A DNA stretch of 64,000 nucleotides from Rhodobacteraceae bacterium QY30 (GTDB taxonomy: Bacteria > Pseudomonadota > Alphaproteobacteria > Rhodobacterales > Rhodobacteraceae). The stretch is from assembly GCA_002356635.1 (NCBI GenBank), contig CP023454.1, forward strand, positions 682,001 to 746,000, written 5' to 3'. The stretch's first letter is position 1; every line of letters starts with the position of its first letter. Below the pieces are notes generated by a model, which did no database searches, had not been told where the DNA came from, and saw only the letters and a list, made by a program, of their open reading frames with translations. A program made the translations under genes and the position numbers. Below, piece after piece: positions 15,024 to 23,904 of the stretch.

Positions 15024-15980
15024 TCAGACCAGACTGGGGGGCAGGCGTTCCCCAACGCGGGCCAGTTGCGCCTCGATCTCGGCCAGACGGCTTTCGAACT
15101 GGGGCAGGCGCAGACGCTTGACGGCATTGCGGGCGACCAGCCCCGCCAGGATCAGCCGGCCTTCGTTGTCCAGCTTGGCCAGCAGGTTCTTGATGTAAGG
15201 CGCGAAGTTCCGGCGCGACCGGTAGAAGGTGCGAAAAAGTCCCCGGTCCAGCGCGCCCATGGCCGCGGCCTGCAGCACCGAGGGCAGCACCCTCATCCCG
15301 TCCAGTGCGGCGGCCGTGTCGCGCCCCAGGTTCCGGCAGGGCAGCAGTGTGGCATAGGGCCGTGCAAACAGCGCGGCATGCATGGAATCCAGCGTCTGCT
15401 CGGGGTCATAGATCACATAGACAGCCGCCGCGCCCTCGGTCATGTCGGGGGCATAGCCATAGCGGTCGGTGAACGAGGTGCGGCGCATCTCGGGCCAGCG
15501 CGGATCCCAGCCGGCGATGGCCGGGTCCAGCGTGGCCTGCGGCTGGATGGCCACCACGACCGATCCCGGCGCGGCAACCGAATAGGCGGCTGCCGCATAG
15601 CCGCACATCCCGGCCCCGTAGAACAGCACCCGGTCGAAAGCGTCGAAGAAGCAGTCATCGACCAGGCGGTCGACAAAGGCATGGACCGCCGCATCCCGGA
15701 ACCATGTCGGACGCTCGGCCATCAGGCAAAGGTGCGACCATCCCCGCGCGCGGGCCAGCGACAGGCCGAAGGGCAACTGGTCGGCTTGTGTCTTGCGGAT
15801 GGTGTCGACGCTTTCGAACGTCACCAGAAGCGTCGTGGATCCTTGGGCAAAAAGCGACACATGAGAATCGCCCAACCGTTCAAACGAGCCCTGTTCATCC
15901 CCGATCCGGCGGATTCTGTCGAACCACGCGGTACCGGAAAGCGACCGAAGATCGGTCGGCTCCGCACCAACACTTTTCAT
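15024..15980 (-). CDS. Alpha/beta-hydrolase-like protein lacking the nucleophile serine
   Basis: The 318-residue protein is related to the second half of the frameshifted gene at 20432..21813. Both share a VTFxxxD strand, a DRL...F(D/S)xFxRVxFYGA segment, and QPQATLDP/SPQSTLDP. At the nucleophile elbow this protein reads GAGMCGY (about residues 122-128), where the relative has GASMGGY, so the usual Ser is Gly. It may be a pseudoenzyme or use another residue. ATG 15980 has GGGGTG upstream. It is the last of three minus-strand genes after two glycosyltransferases. Substrate unknown. Confidence 0.75.
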   Translation of the reverse strand: MKSVGAEPTDLRSLSGTAWFDRIRRIGDEQGSFERLGDSHVSLFAQGSTTLLVTFESVDTIRKTQADQLPFGLSLARARGWSHLCLMAERPTWFRDAAVHAFVDRLVDDCFFDAFDRVLFYGAGMCGYAAAAYSVAAPGSVVVAIQPQATLDPAIAGWDPRWPEMRRTSFTDRYGYAPDMTEGAAAVYVIYDPEQTLDSMHAALFARPYATLLPCRNLGRDTAAALDGMRVLPSVLQAAAMGALDRGLFRTFYRSRRNFAPYIKNLLAKLDNEGRLILAGLVARNAVKRLRLPQFESRLAEIEAQLARVGERLPPSLV

Positions 15981-16096
15981 TTTCACCCCACGGCCGATCA
16001 CACACCCATGATGCAGCCTGCAAAGTTAGACATTGATCGCCGTCGAAAGTCTAGACCGTTGTTAACGGATTTGCTGCCCGAGGGCCGCCGGATCAT

Positions 16097-17197
16097 CTAC
16101 GGGTTGTAGGTTTGGGGATGAATCTTGGCTATTGGTGGTGGTTGTTCCGAAGTCGCGAACAACCTTGCCACAAATGCCGCATCGCCGCCGGCCAGCGGAT
16201 GACTGGGGCCGGTCATCAGCAGGCGCACCAGGTGGTCGCGCCAGGTCTCCTGCCGCAGCAGCCAGGCGATCCGCGCCTTCCGCCAGTCGCGCGCGGCCGT
16301 CTCCAGGGCCAACAGCGTCGGGTCGCTTCGCAGCTCTTCGGCCAGGGCGCGGCGGGCGGGGCCCAGGGTTTCGATGCTGTCGTCCCGGACCGCCGCGAAG
16401 TTTCGCTCGACCCAGTAGGACAGGTCCAGCGGCGGCGCGTCCCGGTTCGCGCGGCCGCGGTCGCATTTCACCAGATAATCGAGAACCGACCCCAGCGGAT
16501 AATGGTTCAGCTGCGCCAGCGTCAGCCGGTCGACCCCCGGAGTGAGGAAGGTGCCCTGCCGATGAACCCTCGGCGGCAGGCGGCGGCCAGCGCCGTCGAA
16601 CCAGACCTGCGCCGCCATCTGCGCGGGGTCCGGCTGGCGCGGCCGGTGGACACCCAGGCGGGCATAACAGCCATTGTTGCGGAACAGGGTCTTGAACTGC
16701 GCCGCCCGCCAGGGCCAGGGCAGCACCGCCGGGGCGGCCAGCCGGAAACTGTCGGGGAGCGGTGTTTCCAGAGGACCCAGAACACCGTCGTTGCCGAACA
16801 GCCGCCAGCTGAGGGGGATTGCCGTTGCCTGCGGCAGGTGCGCGATCAGGTCGGGCAGGCGATGGCCGCCGACGTGGACATTGACGAATTCGTCGATGTC
16901 GAGCACCAGGATCCAGTCCGCCGTCGCCCGCAGGGGATGGCGTTCGGCCAGCGCCAGCGCAGCCCATTGCGGCCCCTTGGGATGGGGGCCGGGGTTCGGC
17001 ACATGGCAGATCCGGCCCATGGCCTGCAAACGGTCCAGGATCCGGTCGGTGCCATCCGCACAGTCGTTCGACAGCGCCAGCACATCGGTGATCCCGGCCG
17101 CGCGGTGATGCGCCAGCCAGTCGATCAGGAAAGGCCCCTCGTTGCGGACCGTCAGGATGGCCAGGATGCGCGGCGCGGCGTCAGTGGGCGGCGGCAT
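16097..17197 (-). CDS. Glycosyltransferase, Glyco_tranf_2_4 type
   Basis: The 366-residue protein opens with LAILTVRNEGPFLIDWLAHH and continues with SNDCADGTDRILD and the metal-binding WILVLDIDEFVNVH (acidic motif at about 100-103). It then has SWRLFGNDG and LFRNNGCYARLGVHRP, all typical of this glycosyltransferase-2-like family, which is probably cytoplasmic and acts on cell-surface glycans. The C-terminal segment carries LNHYPLGSVLDYLVKCDRG, also conserved. Its start overlaps the end of the upstream two-domain glycosyltransferase by 17 bases, so the two are coupled. Acceptor and donor are unknown. Confidence 0.88.
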   Translation of the reverse strand: MPPPTDAAPRILAILTVRNEGPFLIDWLAHHRAAGITDVLALSNDCADGTDRILDRLQAMGRICHVPNPGPHPKGPQWAALALAERHPLRATADWILVLDIDEFVNVHVGGHRLPDLIAHLPQATAIPLSWRLFGNDGVLGPLETPLPDSFRLAAPAVLPWPWRAAQFKTLFRNNGCYARLGVHRPRQPDPAQMAAQVWFDGAGRRLPPRVHRQGTFLTPGVDRLTLAQLNHYPLGSVLDYLVKCDRGRANRDAPPLDLSYWVERNFAAVRDDSIETLGPARRALAEELRSDPTLLALETAARDWRKARIAWLLRQETWRDHLVRLLMTGPSHPLAGGDAAFVARLFATSEQPPPIAKIHPQTYNP

Positions 17198-19418
17198 CGT
17201 CGTGATCCACGGTCAGGTAGAAATTCGGTGGCAGATCCCGCAGGTGCAGGTCCTGCGGAATGACCTGCGGCCCGGCGTTGAAGACCGAAGCGCCAAAATG
17301 GTGCAGCATCCGGCTGAGCCGCTGCATCCGGTCGCTGACAAGCGTGTCGTACAACGCGGCATAATCCGGGCGGGCGCGCAACTCGGCGATGCGGCGCCGA
17401 TGTGCGGCGATGCAGGCAAGGTGCGCGGCACGGGTCGCGTCATCGGCCAACAGGGCTGCCATCTCCTGCTCAAGGGCGGGCAGCATCCGCTGGATCGACA
17501 CCTCGGCTTTTGTGTTGTGATTCATGCGGAACCAGTAGTTCAGTCCCTGGTCGCGGTCGACGTGATTGACCCGGCCGCGGTCGCGCTTCACGAGGAAGCT
17601 TTCGGCATCCCGCACCGCATAATGGTTCAGCGTGACCCAACCATAGCCGAGGCTTTCGGTCGTCGAACGCCAGCCGTTGCGGAACATCTCGCGCGGCATC
17701 GGCTGGCCTGAACCGTTCAGCCATCGCACTTCCTCCCACAGGTCGGGGCGCAGGCCCTTGGGGCGGTGGACACCCAGTTTCCGGTAAAGCGCGATGTTGC
17801 GAAACAGCGTCTTGAAGGCCCAGGCCTGATGCGGTTTGCGTACCCGATCCGCCGCGGCCTGAGTGAACTGTCGCAGGACAGGTGCGGGGTCGAAGGCCGC
17901 GCGGTCGCTGTTGCCGAACAGCCGCCAGGTCAGCGAGATCATGTTCGCGCCGGGCATCGCCGCCTCCATTGCGGCGTAAAGCGCGGGCAGGCGGCCGTCG
18001 GCCAGATGGATGTTGATGAATTCATCCACGTCCATGCAGATGATCCAGCCCGCCTGCCGCAGCAGATCTTCGGCCTCGGCGGCCTGCAGCGCGGCGTGCT
18101 GGGGGGGCAGGCCGGTGCCCCGAAAGGGGTTGTCCCGGCGGGTGACGACGCCGCGCCGGGCCAGCGCGTCCAGCAGGGCGTCGGTCCCGTCGGTGCAGTC
18201 GTTGGTATAGATCAGGAAGTCGTCGACGCCGATGGCGCGGTGATAGGCGATCCATTCCAGGATGAATGGCCCTTCGTTCTTCATGGTCGAGACGACGCAG
18301 GTGCGTCCGTCGCGGTGTTGCGCCTGCGACTTCGGCGGGCGCACGGGGCGGGCGGCGAAGCAGCCCTCGGCCAGTGCCAGCAGTTCGGGATCGGTGACAA
18401 GCGACGACTTCGGGACCATCTCGCTGACCCGTGCGCCGGGAACCCGCAGCGCCATCGCCCGCCAGAAGCGCAAGGGCGCGCCCTCGGGCGCTGCGTCCTC
18501 GACCCGCAAAAGCCGCCAGGCCCGGTCCAGACCGCAGGTGTCCGGGGCGGCGCCCCAGCGCGCGATGCCGCGACGGGCGTCGAAGGGCCGGCAGATATGG
18601 TCGCCAAAGCCCGCCTCGGCCCCGGGGCGGAGCCGCCAGGGATAGACCCGCCGCCCGACCAGCGCCACGATGCCGTTCGGTGCGGCCCGGCAGCGGTCAA
18701 AGGCGCCGGGCAAGGCGGCCGGATCGGCCAGCACATCGCTTGCGTCCAGCATCAGCACGGCGCGCGCGCGGGCCAGGAAGCGCCACTTCAGCAGGTCGAA
18801 GACCGAACCTTCGCCCAGGGGCGCGGTCCAGGGGTCGGGGACGGGGGTCACCATCCGCTCTTTTCCCGGGGCATCGGGCGCCTGGATCGGATGGGCCTCG
18901 GAGGCTTCGCCAGGGCGACCCAGGGGCAGGGGGCTGTCGCAAAGGATCACCGTCATAGGCACGGCCAGCAGGCTGCGCAGCGCGGCGGCCAGCGGCGCAT
19001 TCCCGTCGCGGGCGCGGTTCATGATCACCGCGCCGTCCGCGCGATGGTGCCTGTGGTGATAGGCCAGCCAGTCCGCCACCTGCCGGGCGGATTCGACGCT
19101 GCGGCACCCCAGAAGGACATTGGCATCGGCCAGCAGGTCCGGTTCGGCGGGGACGGGCACGGGCCGGTCGGTCGATCCATCGGCAAGCACTGTTTCCGGC
19201 AGCTGGCCGGGCGCGAACGTCTGGACGACGGCCCCGGCGATGCGGCGCCGTTCGGCCGCAGGATCGGGGGCGAAGGCAGCGTCCGGCGTTTGGCGCGACC
19301 AGTAGATCCGGGTTCGGCCATCGGGGCCGGTCTGCGCGTCCAGCCGGACAGCGCTGCCCAGATCCGCGGCCAGAAGGCTGCGGCAAAGGATCCGGGGCTG
19401 CGATGACGGAAGGTGCAT
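17181..19418 (-). CDS. Two-domain glycosyltransferase with degenerate N-terminal half
   Basis: The 745-residue protein has an intact Glyco_tranf_2_4 domain at about 370-650: CVVSTMKNEGPFILEWIAYH, TNDCTDGTDALLD, DVDEF at 463-467, and LTWRLFGNSD. Residues about 95-350 look like a decayed copy: ADWLAYHHRHH at 116-126 and VLMLDASDVL at 221-230, where the DxDEF acidic motif has become DASDV. ATG 19418 is chosen for AGAGG upstream and to drop a polar 36-residue extension. It is the first gene of a three-gene minus-strand unit, divergent from the glycosyltransferase at 19578. Confidence 0.82.
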   Translation of the reverse strand: MHLPSSQPRILCRSLLAADLGSAVRLDAQTGPDGRTRIYWSRQTPDAAFAPDPAAERRRIAGAVVQTFAPGQLPETVLADGSTDRPVPVPAEPDLLADANVLLGCRSVESARQVADWLAYHHRHHRADGAVIMNRARDGNAPLAAALRSLLAVPMTVILCDSPLPLGRPGEASEAHPIQAPDAPGKERMVTPVPDPWTAPLGEGSVFDLLKWRFLARARAVLMLDASDVLADPAALPGAFDRCRAAPNGIVALVGRRVYPWRLRPGAEAGFGDHICRPFDARRGIARWGAAPDTCGLDRAWRLLRVEDAAPEGAPLRFWRAMALRVPGARVSEMVPKSSLVTDPELLALAEGCFAARPVRPPKSQAQHRDGRTCVVSTMKNEGPFILEWIAYHRAIGVDDFLIYTNDCTDGTDALLDALARRGVVTRRDNPFRGTGLPPQHAALQAAEAEDLLRQAGWIICMDVDEFINIHLADGRLPALYAAMEAAMPGANMISLTWRLFGNSDRAAFDPAPVLRQFTQAAADRVRKPHQAWAFKTLFRNIALYRKLGVHRPKGLRPDLWEEVRWLNGSGQPMPREMFRNGWRSTTESLGYGWVTLNHYAVRDAESFLVKRDRGRVNHVDRDQGLNYWFRMNHNTKAEVSIQRMLPALEQEMAALLADDATRAAHLACIAAHRRRIAELRARPDYAALYDTLVSDRMQRLSRMLHHFGASVFNAGPQVIPQDLHLRDLPPNFYLTVDHDDAAAH

Positions 19419-19577
19419 GATCCTCTGGGGGGGGCGGGGCGGCGACGATGCCCGGATAGCACAGCGCCGTTCGCGCGCAAATCGATCCGGGGAGGATGTC
19501 TTGGCAAGCCACCGGCCTTGCGCCATCTTTCCGGCCCGGGGCGCGCGCGCGTGCCCTTAAGGCCCGGAGACCGCCAC

Positions 19578-20435
19578 ATGACCCCTGACTACCGCATCGC
19601 GGCCCTTTGGATCGGCGGGGATCTGTCGTTTCTGGAACAGCTGTGCCTGAAGTCCTTCGTCGATGCGGGCCATCATGTCACGCTTTACCGCTATGATCCG
19701 ATCGGCAACGCCCCCCAAGGTGTCGAACAGGCGGATGCGGCTGCGATCCTGCCGCGCGCCGGGGTTCTGCGCCATGCCCGCACCGGTAGCCCCGCCCTTC
19801 ATTCCGACCTGTTCCGCTATCACCTGCTGGCCGCGACGGACCGTACGATCTGGGCCGATACCGACGCCTATTGCCTGCGGCCTTTTCACCCGGCGGCCGG
19901 GCACTTTCACGGTTGGGAAAGCGACACCGGCATCAACGGGGGGGTGCTGGCCTTGCCGCAGGACAGCGAAACGCTGGCGGCGCTGCTGGACCTGACGGAA
20001 GATCCCCATGCCATCCCGCCCTGGCTGCGTGGCCCGCAGCGCCGCGCGCTGGAGGAAGCGGCTGCGGCCGGAACCCCGGTCCATGCCGCCGACATGCCCT
20101 GGGGAGTCTGGGGCCCGCATGCCCTGACCCATTTCCTGAAAAAGACGGGCGAGGTGCGCCATTCCCTGCCCAGTGCGGCGCTTTATCCGGTGCCCTTCCG
20201 GGATCGCAATGCGCTGCTGCGGCCCGGGGCGGACCTGTCGGGTTATTTGACGGACGACACGGTCTCGATCCACTTCTACGGGCGTCGGCTGCGGGCGCGG
20301 CTTCTGTCGGCCTTCGGCGGGGTGCCGCGGGCGAAGTCGCTTCTGGGACGGCTCTTGCGCCAGCACGGCATCGACCCGGCCCTGGCGCCGATTCCGGTTG
20401 CGACCGCGGCGGATGAAGGCGACGGCGACGAATGA
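19578..20435 (+). CDS. DxD glycosyltransferase (GT32-like)
   Basis: The 285-residue protein begins with RIAALWIGGDLSFLEQLCLKSF and has HSDLFRYHLL followed by TIWADTDAYCLRPF, the metal/nucleotide-sugar DxD motif of Gly-transfer sugar-binding (GT32-like) proteins. It continues with GINGGVLALP and TVSIHFYGRRLR. GGAGACC precedes ATG 19578. Its end overlaps the next gene's ATG by four bases. It forms the plus-strand arm of the mirrored glycosyltransferase cluster. Donor and acceptor unknown. Confidence 0.83.
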   Translation: MTPDYRIAALWIGGDLSFLEQLCLKSFVDAGHHVTLYRYDPIGNAPQGVEQADAAAILPRAGVLRHARTGSPALHSDLFRYHLLAATDRTIWADTDAYCLRPFHPAAGHFHGWESDTGINGGVLALPQDSETLAALLDLTEDPHAIPPWLRGPQRRALEEAAAAGTPVHAADMPWGVWGPHALTHFLKKTGEVRHSLPSAALYPVPFRDRNALLRPGADLSGYLTDDTVSIHFYGRRLRARLLSAFGGVPRAKSLLGRLLRQHGIDPALAPIPVATAADEGDGDE

Positions 20436-21813
20436 CGGGCACAGGGGAACTGCTGTGCGCGCTGGGCCAGGAACCGGTCGAACGTCTGGCCGACCTGGGT
20501 GGCACGGCGCCCGAGGCGGCGCTGGCCGCGCTGGAACGCTGGGATTGCCGGATCGACCTGATCGACGTTCTTCCCGACGGCCGCTTCCCCGATCAGCCGT
20601 CACCCTGGACCGGACCCTACCGTGACCGGCTGCTGGCCGCGGGCGCCGATCCCGGCCGCATCCGGATCGTCAGCCGGGCGGAGGAGCTGCGGCCCTGCGA
20701 CGTGGTTCTGTCGCTGCGGGGTTTCGGTGATCGGTGGCGGATCCGGCACCTGGAGGCGGTTCTCAGCGGACTTGCGCATTCCGACACGCGGGTGATCCTT
20801 GACCTGAGAAAGGGCCAGGGCGGGTTTCCCTGGTTGCGGACGCGCGGCACCAGCACACCCCTGTCCCGTTTCCAGGACGGGGGGGCGCAGTTGACGCGGG
20901 TTCGTTTCGCGCCCGGTCCAACGGCGGCGGGTGATACCGATGACTGGCCCGCCGTCGCGGCGGCGCTGGCCGGCCCCGCAGGGTTTGTCACCGGGAACGG
21001 CAGCCACAGCTTCATCTTCCGCCCGCGTGACCCCGGAACGCTGGTCGTGACCTTTGACAACCTCGACCTTGCGATGACGCGTCGTGCTGATCGCCGGCCC
21101 TGGGGACATGACTTCATCGAGCGGCAGGGTTGGTCGATGCTGGGGGTCATGGCACAGGGCTGGACCTGGTATCGGAACCCCTGGGTCTGGGCCGAGTTCG
21201 ACCGTCTGGGTGCCGAGGGGTTTTCAGCAGGTTCCGGCGGGTGGTGTTCTACGGCGCCTCGATGGGGGGATATGCGGCCTGCGCCTTCGCCCCGGCCCAC
21301 CCGGGCTGCGACGTGATCGCCATTTCCCCGCAGTCCACGCTGGACCCTGCAGTGGTGCCTTGGGAAACCCGCTATGCCGCGGCCCGTGCCTATGATTTTT
21401 CGGGCCCTTACGGCGATGCGGCCCTCGGCGTGGCCGCTGCGGGGCGGGCCTTTGTGCTGTTCGATCCCCATACGGCGCTGGACGCGGCCCATGCCGCACG
21501 GCTGCAGGGGCCGCAGGTCGTGCATCTGCGCGCGCCATTGCTGGGACATCGGCTGGGGTCGTCGCTCAATCAGATGGGGGTGCTGCAACCGCTGCTGTGC
21601 GCCGCACTTGACGGCACGCTGACGCCCCTTCGGTTCCACAAGGCCCTGCGGGCGCGACACCGCTTTCACCGCTACCAGCGGGAGTTGTTCGACGCCGCGC
21701 TTCGCCGGGGTCGGCCCGGACTGGCGCGGCGGGTGGCGGTCTGGGCGCTGGCGCAGGGGCCGAACCCGCCGCTGGCGCGGTCCTTGCGTGAACTGGACAC
21801 CGGATTGCCGTAA
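20432..21813 (+). pseudogene. Hydrolase-like gene split by a -1 frameshift
   Basis: Two overlapping frames (20432..21316 and 21130..21813) together encode one protein of about 460 residues. The first gives an unrecognised Rossmann-like N-terminal part (DVVLSLRGFGDRWRIRHLE) and then VVTFDNLDLA...VWAEFDRLGAEG. The second resumes at FSRFRRVVFYGASMGGYAA. Alignment with the paralogue at 15024 (DRLVDDCFFDAFDRVLFYGA) shows continuity if one T is added in the GGGGTTTTC run near 21220-21228. The Ser-containing GASMGGY elbow is intact, so the gene would be functional without the lesion. A sequencing error is possible. Confidence 0.75.
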
Positions 21814-21853
21814 GGAGCCCCCTCCCGGGGACGGAACAGCACGGGGGGCGGGG

Positions 21854-22591
21854 TCAGATCTTCATCTTCTTGAAGATGAACTCCGGGATGTGCCGGATGA
21901 TCAGCATGATGTAGCGCCAGAAGAAGGGCGTGTAGATGACGTTCCGGCCTTTCAGGACCGCGCGGGCGATGTCGTCGGCCACGTTCTCGGGGCTGGCCAC
22001 CAGGAAAAGACCCGGAAGGCCCCAGGTCATTGCCGTATCGACAAAGCCGGGCTTGACCGTCACGACATGGCCGCCCGCCCGGGTCAGGCGGTTCCGCAGA
22101 CCCGACAGGTAAGTGGCAAAACCGGCCTTCGCGGCGCCATAGACATAGTTGCCGATCCGCCCGCGATCCCCCGCGACCGAGCCGACGCCAACAACGGTGC
22201 CACCGCCCCGCCGTTCCATTTCCGGGACAAGCAGGTGGAGGAACCGCGCCGGTCCCGTAAAGCTGTCGGTGACGGTGCCATCGATCAGTGCCGGGTCGGC
22301 GTCGATCAGTGCCTGTTCGGGCATGGAGCCGACGAAGACTGCGGCCGAGATGAGGCCATCCTCGGCCTTCAGGCGTTCGACCAGCGCAGCAAAACCCTCG
22401 GGATCGCGGGCATCGAAGGTGACGGCTTCGGAAATGCGCGCCCCGCGCAGGTGGCAATCGCTGGCCAGCGCGGCCAGGTCGTCGGAGTCGCGGCCCGCCA
22501 GCAGCACGCCGTCACCCTGGGCGGCAACCTTGCGCGCAAAGGCGCGGGCCATCGAGGAGGTCGCCCCGAGGATGATCCAGGTGTTCGTCAT
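21854..22591 (-). CDS. Short-chain dehydrogenase, DprE2-like (2-keto-pentosyl-lipid reductase)
   Basis: The 245-residue SDR has the NAD(P) motif ILGATSSMARAFARK at the N-terminus and the catalytic YVYGAAKAG pair, with GVGSVAGDRG before it. The C-terminus TPFFWRYIMLIIRHIPEFIF looks membrane-proximal. Sequence style and neighbour (a DprE1-like oxidase, overlapping by four bases) match DprE2, which reduces the 2-keto intermediate in epimerisation of polyprenyl-phosphoryl ribose to arabinose. The exact sugar here is inferred. Confidence 0.82.
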   Translation of the reverse strand: MTNTWIILGATSSMARAFARKVAAQGDGVLLAGRDSDDLAALASDCHLRGARISEAVTFDARDPEGFAALVERLKAEDGLISAAVFVGSMPEQALIDADPALIDGTVTDSFTGPARFLHLLVPEMERRGGGTVVGVGSVAGDRGRIGNYVYGAAKAGFATYLSGLRNRLTRAGGHVVTVKPGFVDTAMTWGLPGLFLVASPENVADDIARAVLKGRNVIYTPFFWRYIMLIIRHIPEFIFKKMKI

Positions 22592-23904
22592 GCTTGGCTC
22601 CGCAGTTTCAGGCGGCGGATCATGTCGGTCATGAGCCGCGCTTCCGGATCGGCCTGCGTCACGACGCGCAGCCATTCCTGGTGTTCGGGATACATCGCGC
22701 GGATGTCGGTGCCGCGGGCCAGGCTGTCCTTGGCAAAATAAAGCCGCCCGCCCGCCGAAAGGGTCATGTCTTCCAGTCGCTTGATCAGCTCGCGCGCTTC
22801 GGCCCGGTTCGGAAAGTCGACGGCCAGGGTATAGCCCTCCATCGGGAAGGACAGATGGCCCGCGCGGCCCTCCGCCATGCGCTTGAGCACCGCAAGCGGC
22901 GAGGCCAGGCCCGAGGCCGCGATGGTTTCCAGCATCTCGCGCAGCGCGGGATGACTGGAAAGCGGCACCACGCACTGGAACTGGTGGAAGCCGTGCTTGC
23001 CATAAAGCTTGTTCCAGTCGTGGATCTTGTCGAGCGGAAAGAAGAAGTCCCCGATCGGCCGGACAACGGTGCGGCCAGTCCGCGGGACTCGGCGGAAATA
23101 GGCCTCGTTGAAGGCGCGGACGATGGGTTTCGACAGGGCGAAACGCGGGGCGGTGAAGGGGACCTTGCGGAATTTCTCGCGCTGCGGGACAAGGCCGGAG
23201 TTGGTCTCGCCTTCCTCGAGGATGCCGCGGCCCAGCGCCTTGCCCATGGCGGTCGCATCGATCCAGCCGACGGTGTAGGTCGCGGTTGAGGCATCCAGCA
23301 GCGACAGGTGTTGGTCCCAGCCCTCGACCCGGCGTTCGGTCACCATCATGATGTCGCCCTTGCAGGGCTGAAGCCTGATCCGGGCCGCGACGATGACGCC
23401 GGTCTGGCCAAGGCCACCCGCGGTGGCGCGGAAAAGGTCGGGCGTGGTGTCGGGTGTGACGGTCACGGTCTGTCCATCGGGCTGGCGCAGCTGGATCGAG
23501 ATGACGTGCTGGCAGAAGCTGCCCGCGACATGGTGGTTCTTGCCGTGGACATCCTGGGCGATGCAGCCGCCCACCGTGGCAAAGCCGGTGCCGGGCATGA
23601 CCGCCGGCAACCAGCCGCGCGGCGCGAAGGCGGCGGCGATGGTGCCGATGCGGGCGCCGGATTCGACATCCAGGATACCGGTGTCGGGATCGAAGCCCAG
23701 CATCCGGTCCAGCCGGGTCATGTCGACCATGCGGCCCTTGTCGTTCAGGCCCGCGTCGCCATAGCTGCGGCGCATGCCTTGCGCGGGAACGATCCCCTCG
23801 GCAAAGACCTGGTCCAGACCGCGCTGCCGTTCGGGACGGGCGATTTCCCCCTTGGCCCAGAGCGCGCGGCCCCAGCCGGAATATTCAGCGGCTTTCCAAC
23901 GCAT
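22588..23904 (-). CDS. FAD-dependent oxidase, DprE1-like
   Basis: The 438-residue protein has an N-terminal FAD-binding segment (RRSYGDAGLN; MPGTGFATVGGCIAQDVHGKNHH; GGLGQTGVI) and a C-terminal substrate-binding domain, with YGKHGFHQFQCVVPL and YFAKDSLARGTDIRAMYP. This order and the late KDS motif match DprE1, which oxidises C2' of decaprenyl-phosphoryl ribose. The start overlaps the flippase-like gene by 20 bases and the stop overlaps the DprE2-like gene by four, giving a tight three-gene unit. Confidence 0.86.
   Translation of the reverse strand: MRWKAAEYSGWGRALWAKGEIARPERQRGLDQVFAEGIVPAQGMRRSYGDAGLNDKGRMVDMTRLDRMLGFDPDTGILDVESGARIGTIAAAFAPRGWLPAVMPGTGFATVGGCIAQDVHGKNHHVAGSFCQHVISIQLRQPDGQTVTVTPDTTPDLFRATAGGLGQTGVIVAARIRLQPCKGDIMMVTERRVEGWDQHLSLLDASTATYTVGWIDATAMGKALGRGILEEGETNSGLVPQREKFRKVPFTAPRFALSKPIVRAFNEAYFRRVPRTGRTVVRPIGDFFFPLDKIHDWNKLYGKHGFHQFQCVVPLSSHPALREMLETIAASGLASPLAVLKRMAEGRAGHLSFPMEGYTLAVDFPNRAEARELIKRLEDMTLSAGGRLYFAKDSLARGTDIRAMYPEHQEWLRVVTQADPEARLMTDMIRRLKLRSQA

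Noticed and set aside
21216-21232. Programmed -1 frameshift in the hydrolase-like gene
   Set aside because: The GAG GGG TTT TCA context does not form a canonical X XXY YYZ slippery heptamer, and no downstream structure was recognised. A one-base loss is simpler.
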